From Nocardiopsis algeriensis (lineage in GTDB: Bacteria > Actinomycetota > Actinomycetes > Streptosporangiales > Streptosporangiaceae), in the NCBI RefSeq assembly GCF_014203695.1, contig NZ_JACHJO010000004.1, positions 124,001 through 188,000 of the forward strand: a DNA stretch of 64,000 nucleotides. Reading direction: 5' to 3'. This document shows positions 60,308 to 64,000 of the stretch, in pieces (the first letter of the stretch is position 1; every line of letters begins with the position of its first letter). Under the pieces are notes generated by a model that saw only the letters and a list, made by a program, of their open reading frames with translations, was not told the DNA's origin and searched no databases. A program made the translations under genes and the position numbers.

Positions 60308-61390
60308 ATGAGCACCGCACAGCCCACCGTCCCCGACGGCATGCGGGCCGATGTCGAACTGGCACAGCGGGGCCGGTCCGAGATGCAGTTCCTCCAGGCC
60401 ATGCGCGCGGGGCTCCGGCCCCTTCAGGCGCGTCTGCGCGAACGCCTGGAGAAGGAAGCGGCCCTGGAGGAGGCCGCCGGAGACATCGCCCGGCTGCGCG
60501 AGGCCGCCGACGAGGTACTGGCCGAGGACCCCCGCCTGGGGATCGCCGGCGCCGCCCTGCGCTGGAACCGCGCCGTCCTCACCCCCCGGGCGGTGGACGC
60601 GTTCGAGGAGCGGGCCGACGAGCTGGCCCCCAAGGCCGCCCCGCCCGCACCCGAGAAGATCGCCGACCGGGGCGAGGAGGCGGTGCCGCGCTACTGGCGC
60701 TACGAGTTCCACGGGACCGCCGGCGGCTGGGACGGGCACGAGCACATGGGCTTCATCCACCACGAGCTGGTGTACCGGTACCTGCTGGTGCCTTCCTTCC
60801 CCGGTGACATCTTCGGCCAGCGCACCCGGGTGGCGGAGCTCGCCCCCCGCGACACCTACACCGACATCTGCGATCTGGGATGCGGAACCGGCCAGTTCAC
60901 CCTGAAACTCGCCCAGGCCTACCCCGAAGCCCGTGTCACGGGGGTGGACCTGTCCCTGGCCGAGCTGCGCTACGCCCAGCGCCGCGCCGCCGAGGCCGGC
61001 ACGGAGTGGGACCTGGTCCGGGCACCCGCCGAGGACACCGGTCTGGACGGGGAGAGCTTCGACCTGGTGGCCTCGTTCATCCTGCTGCACGAGATGCCCC
61101 CGCACGCGATCCGCAAGGTCTTCGCGGAGGCGTTCCGCCTGCTGCGTCCGGGGGGCGACCTCGTCTTCTCCGACGTGGCCCCCTACCGCCTCCGCAGCCC
61201 CTACCAGGCCTGGTACGACGACTGGGACGCCGAGAACGGCCACGAACCGTGGTGGCGGACCGCGGCGACCATCGACCTCGTGGAGGTCGCGCGTACCGCC
61301 GGGTTCACCGACATCCGCCAGGAGGCGCTGGGGCAGCAGTCCTACCCCTGGGTCACCGTGGCCAGGAAACCGATGGAAGGCCTCGCATGA
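60308..61390 (+). CDS. Class I SAM-dependent methyltransferase-like protein, copy 2
   Basis: A 360-aa homologue of the 57283-58335 protein. AAGGAG precedes ATG 60308. The long helical N-terminus ends in RYWRYEFHGTAGGWDGHEHMG, then the core ICDLGCGTGQFTLKLA (motif I), VTGVDLSLAEL, FDLVASFILLHEMP, LLRPGGDLVFSDVAPY. It sits between the binding protein and the ATPase gene, which it overlaps by 4 nt, an unusual place for a methyltransferase in a dpp-type operon. It may modify the transported compound as it enters. The acceptor is not known. Confidence 0.82.
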   Translation: MSTAQPTVPDGMRADVELAQRGRSEMQFLQAMRAGLRPLQARLRERLEKEAALEEAAGDIARLREAADEVLAEDPRLGIAGAALRWNRAVLTPRAVDAFEERADELAPKAAPPAPEKIADRGEEAVPRYWRYEFHGTAGGWDGHEHMGFIHHELVYRYLLVPSFPGDIFGQRTRVAELAPRDTYTDICDLGCGTGQFTLKLAQAYPEARVTGVDLSLAELRYAQRRAAEAGTEWDLVRAPAEDTGLDGESFDLVASFILLHEMPPHAIRKVFAEAFRLLRPGGDLVFSDVAPYRLRSPYQAWYDDWDAENGHEPWWRTAATIDLVEVARTAGFTDIRQEALGQQSYPWVTVARKPMEGLA

Positions 61391-62400
61391 GCGACACCCC
61401 CGACATCCTCCGGCTGGACCGGGTCGGAGTCGGCCTGCGCACCCCCGGCGGCACCGCCGACCTGCTGCGCAACGTGTCCTTCTCCGTCGCCCGGGGCGAG
61501 ATCGTCGCGCTGGCCGGCGAGTCCGGTTCGGGCAAATCCACGGCGCTGCTGGCGGTCCTGCGGCTCCTGGCCCCCGGGGCGCAGGTCAGCGGCTCGATCC
61601 TCGTCGACGGCAAGGACATCGCGCCCCTGCGCGGGCGCGAGCTGCGCGCCTTCCGGTCCCGCACCGCCCGGATGGTCTTCCAGGACCCCTGGCGGGCCCT
61701 GCACCCGATGCACTCGATCGGACGCCAGCTCACGGAGTCGGCCCGTGCGGCGGACCCGACCCTGTCCAAGGAGGCCGCGCGCACCCTGGCGGGGGACATG
61801 CTCGCCCGGGTGGGCATCCCCGACCCCGGGACGCGGCTGCGCTCCTACCCGCACGAGGTGTCGGGCGGGCAGCTGCAGCGCATCGTGATCGCCATGGCCC
61901 TGGTCGCGTCGCCGTCGCTGCTGCTGTGCGACGAGCCCACGACCGCGCTGGACGTCACCACCCAGGCGCAGATCCTCGAACTGCTCCAGGAGCTCAACCG
62001 GGACCTGGGGATCACCGTCGTCCTGGCCACCCACGACCTCGACGTCATCGCCGACATCGCGGACCGGCTGGTCGTGATGTACGCCGGCTCCGTCGCCGAG
62101 GAGGGGCCGACCGGGCAGGTGATGGCCCGTCCCGAGCACCCCTACACCCGGTCGCTGCTGCAGGCCGCACCCGGCCGCCGCCCCGGGGAGCGGCTGCGGG
62201 CCATCGCGGGCCGTCCCCCCTCCCCGCTGGAGGTGATCGAGGGGTGCCCGTTCGCAGCCCGCTGCGAGCACCGGACCAGCATCTGCGCGACCGCGCCGAA
62301 CACGACCGTACCGATCGCAGGCGAGCCCGGCAGGCGCTCCGCGTGCGTACGCGTCACGGCAGGAACCGCACCGCCTTCTGCGGAAAGGAGGTCGGGATGA
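61387..62400 (+). CDS. Oligopeptide/nickel-type ABC transporter ATPase (DppD-like)
   Basis: A 337-aa ATPase. Walker A GESGSGKS near residue 47, Q-loop [10 protein letters not shown], signature VSGGQLQR, Walker [13 protein letters not shown] and the H-loop [13 protein letters not shown]. The C-terminal CPFAARC...C cluster is the Cys-rich tail of Opp/Dpp ATPases, which may bind a metal cluster. It overlaps the methyltransferase gene and the next ATPase gene by 4 nt each. Confidence 0.92.
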   Translation: MSDTPDILRLDRVGVGLRTPGGTADLLRNVSFSVARGEIVALAGESGSGKSTALLAVLRLLAPGAQVSGSILVDGKDIAPLRGRELRAFRSRTARMVFQDPWRALHPMHSIGRQLTESARAADPTLSKEAARTLAGDMLARVGIPDPGTRLRSYPHEVSGGQLQRIVIAMALVASPSLLLCDEPTTALDVTTQAQILELLQELNRDLGITVVLATHDLDVIADIADRLVVMYAGSVAEEGPTGQVMARPEHPYTRSLLQAAPGRRPGERLRAIAGRPPSPLEVIEGCPFAARCEHRTSICATAPNTTVPIAGEPGRRSACVRVTAGTAPPSAERRSG

Positions 62401-63509
62401 ACCCCGACCGCAGGACCGTCTCGCACGACGGGCCCGTACTGAGAGCGTCCGGTCTGGCCAAGCACTTCCGCATGGGCGGCCTCGGGCGCTCGCGCAAGGT
62501 GCTCAAGGCCGTGGACGGGGTCTCGCTGGAGATCGGCCGGGGCGAGACCCTCGGCCTGGTGGGAGAGTCCGGCAGCGGCAAGACGACCGTGGGCCGCACG
62601 CTGATCCGCCTGTACCCGCCCACGGCGGGGACGGTGGAGTTCGAGGGGCGCGACATCACCCGCAGCTCCGGGGCGCGGCTGCGCCAGGACGTCCGGCGCC
62701 GCATGTCCATGGTGTTCCAGAACCCCTCGACCTCCCTCAACCCCTACATGAGGCTGGGCGAGGCCCTCACCGAACCGCTGGTGGTGCACCGCATCGGCGA
62801 CGCCGCGCAGCGCCGCTCCCGGGTCGCCGAGATGCTGGAGCTGGTCGGGCTGGACACCTCCATGGCCGACCGCTACCCCCAGGAGCTCTCCGGCGGGCAG
62901 CGGCAGCGGATCGGCATCGCACGCGCGCTGATCACCGATCCGTCGCTCATCATCGCCGACGAGCCCACCGCGTCCCTGGACGTGTCCGTGCAGGCCCAGA
63001 TCGTCAACCTCCTGGGGGACCTCCAGAAGGAACTGGGTCTGGCCTACCTGTTCATCACCCACGACCTCGCACTGGTGCGGCAGATCAGCCACCGCGTGGC
63101 GGTGATGTACCTGGGCCGCCTCATGGAGACGGCCCCGGCGGACGCCCTGTTCACCGAGCCCCTGCACCCCTACTCGGCGGTGCTGGCGTCGATGCACCAG
63201 GACCGCGAGCACCGCATCGTGCCCCGGGGGGAGATCCCCTCCCCGATGTCCCCGCCCTCGGGATGCGTGTTCCGCACCCGCTGCCCGATCGCGCGCGAGC
63301 AGTGCGCCGAGCAGGTCCCGCAGCTGCGGGAGGCCGCCCCGGGCAGGTCCGTGGCCTGCCACTTCCCCGGCGAGCTGAAGCTCGACACGGCGGCCGCGAG
63401 CGTACGCCCCGAGCCGGCGGAGCTCACCTTCACCGACGTCCCGCCCACCACCGCACCGCCGCGTCCGGTCCCCGCCGGGTCCGTGCCGCACACCGGCGAG
63501 AAGGAGTGA
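62397..63509 (+). CDS. Oligopeptide/nickel-type ABC transporter ATPase (DppF-like)
   Basis: A 370-aa ATPase, partner of the DppD-like protein. GGAAAGGAGG precedes ATG 62397. Walker [11 protein letters not shown]-loop [10 protein letters not shown], signature LSGGQRQR, Walker [13 protein letters not shown]-loop [13 protein letters not shown] and the [14 protein letters not shown] tail. The last 50 residues are a Pro/Ala-rich extension beyond the usual end. It is followed 4 nt later by the small helical protein gene. Confidence 0.92.
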   Translation: MNPDRRTVSHDGPVLRASGLAKHFRMGGLGRSRKVLKAVDGVSLEIGRGETLGLVGESGSGKTTVGRTLIRLYPPTAGTVEFEGRDITRSSGARLRQDVRRRMSMVFQNPSTSLNPYMRLGEALTEPLVVHRIGDAAQRRSRVAEMLELVGLDTSMADRYPQELSGGQRQRIGIARALITDPSLIIADEPTASLDVSVQAQIVNLLGDLQKELGLAYLFITHDLALVRQISHRVAVMYLGRLMETAPADALFTEPLHPYSAVLASMHQDREHRIVPRGEIPSPMSPPSGCVFRTRCPIAREQCAEQVPQLREAAPGRSVACHFPGELKLDTAAASVRPEPAELTFTDVPPTTAPPRPVPAGSVPHTGEKE

Positions 63510-63513
63510 CCCC

Positions 63514-63789
63514 ATGCCAGGTTTCGCCAACGACGACGCCGTCCACCTGGACCGTCCCGAGCATCTGGACGCGCTCTTCGGGATCACCATGGAACTGGCC
63601 TCCGAACTGTGGGTGATGCGCGACCGGCTCGCCGTGATCGAGCAGCTGCTCGACGAGCGCGGCACCCTCACCAGGGACGACATCGAACGCACCCAGCCCC
63701 AGGGGGAGAACGCCGAGCGGCTGGCCCGCGAACGCGAGCGCTTCCTGACCCGGGTGTTCGAGTCCGCCGCGCGACCGGGAGGGAAGTAG
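63514..63789 (+). CDS. Small helical partner protein, copy 2
   Basis: A 91-aa homologue of the 56946-57221 protein, with the core MELASELWVMRDRLAVIEQLLDERG, an IERTQP turn and a terminal ERFLTRVFE helix. ATG 63514 follows GAAGGAGTG. It lies between the second ATPase and the first permease gene of the transporter, so it is made with the transport operon and the second methyltransferase. No known family; a subunit or adaptor role is inferred. Confidence 0.78.
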   Translation: MPGFANDDAVHLDRPEHLDALFGITMELASELWVMRDRLAVIEQLLDERGTLTRDDIERTQPQGENAERLARERERFLTRVFESAARPGGK

Positions 63790-63793
63790 CGCC

Positions 63794-64000
63794 GTGCTGC
63801 TCTTCCTCGTACGCCGCATCGCCCTCATCGCCTTCGTCGCGGTCGGCGTCTCCACACTGCTGTTCGTCCTGATCCGGCTCTCGGGCGACCCGGCGACGCT
63901 GATGGCACCCGCCGACGCCAGCGCGGAGGTCGTCGAGGCGACCCGTGTGCGCATGGGGCTCGACCGGCCCCTGATCGTGCAGTACCTGTCCACGATCGCG
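63794..64000 (+). CDS. ABC transporter permease (DppB-like), 3' end outside the window
   Basis: Starting at GTG 63794, 69 codons are visible before the window ends. The N-terminus LLFLVRRIALIAFVAVGVSTLLFVLIRLSGDPATLM and the following ATRVRMGLDRPLIVQYL are the standard start of DppB/OppB permeases: one membrane helix, then the GDP and GLDRP motifs. It is the first permease of the operon; a DppC-type partner should follow outside. Confidence 0.85.
   Translation, partial: MLLFLVRRIALIAFVAVGVSTLLFVLIRLSGDPATLMAPADASAEVVEATRVRMGLDRPLIVQYLSTIA

Noticed and set aside
1-64000. CRISPR arrays, rRNA and complete tRNA genes
   Set aside because: No regularly spaced short repeats and no rRNA or foldable tRNA sequence were seen.

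Overview
The window is high-GC (roughly 70 %) actinobacterial DNA. Codon bias, GTG starts, ATGA/GTGA gene overlaps and the protein types resemble Nocardiopsis or a related filamentous actinomycete; this is inference, as no rRNA or taxonomic marker is present. The left two thirds (about 1-41500) read as an accessory island rich in phage/plasmid-defence candidates. The right third (about 41500-64000) is a compact, IclR-controlled catabolic and uptake region.

Layout, left to right. 1-5757: end of an unrecognised protein, then a 1563-aa DEAH helicase with a C-terminal DUF1998-type zinc domain. 6079-7435: two small hypotheticals, a possible insertion-sequence scar and a TPR fragment. 7641-9093: an SDR oxidoreductase divergent from a TetR regulator, with two palindromic operators between them. 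9200-10893: an ISAs1-type transposase remnant and a low-GC VanZ-family membrane protein. 11159-12543: a 33-codon ORF coupled to a winged-helix/zinc-finger protein. 12856-15702: three paralogues of an unrecognised two-module family, two of which share a perfectly identical 176-bp block. 16117-22059: a 1980-aa STAND/AAA-like ATPase. 22491-28013: a NUDIX hydrolase, a RelE-like/UvrD fusion helicase and a DUF262 protein. 28014-29239: a gene-poor junk zone with an ISAs1 scrap, two 128-bp MITE-like repeats and an 18-bp minisatellite. 29240-32202: a small hypothetical, an AraC/GyrI regulator, a membrane protein and a BASS transporter. 32422-39664: jetA-jetB-jetC of a type II Wadjet (SMC-like) system with no jetD beside it. 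39816-41495: an ABC-F ATPase.

The catabolic region starts with a minus-strand operon of CaiB CoA-transferase, CitE-like lyase, cyclase-family hydrolase and MmgE/PrpD protein, each overlapping the next by 4 nt. Divergent from it are a fumarate-reductase-like flavoprotein and a dihydroorotase-like cyclic amidohydrolase. Next come an FAD monooxygenase and IclR-1, then an operon of Dabb protein, isochorismatase-like amidohydrolase, isocitrate-lyase/PEP-mutase family lyase, Asp/Glu-racemase-family protein and a fused double nitrilase, then IclR-2. The right end holds an oligopeptide/nickel-type ABC transporter (SBP, DppD, DppF, start of DppB) interleaved with two homologous methyltransferases and two homologous ~91-aa helical proteins in a mirrored arrangement.

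The most informative regulatory signal is a composite motif, GTTCC-N7-GRAAC, usually followed by N4-TTCC, just downstream of promoters at 45919, 46075, 55974 and 58351 (core again at 58474). It resembles the classical IclR box and links the CoA/lyase operon, the flavoprotein operon, IclR-2 itself and the methyltransferase/transporter genes into one probable regulon. A second motif, TCTCACAATGYAGGAATC, links the FAD monooxygenase and the Dabb operon on either side of IclR-1. Together these genes plausibly import and break down an N-containing ring or amide compound to central-metabolism acids; the substrate cannot be read from sequence.
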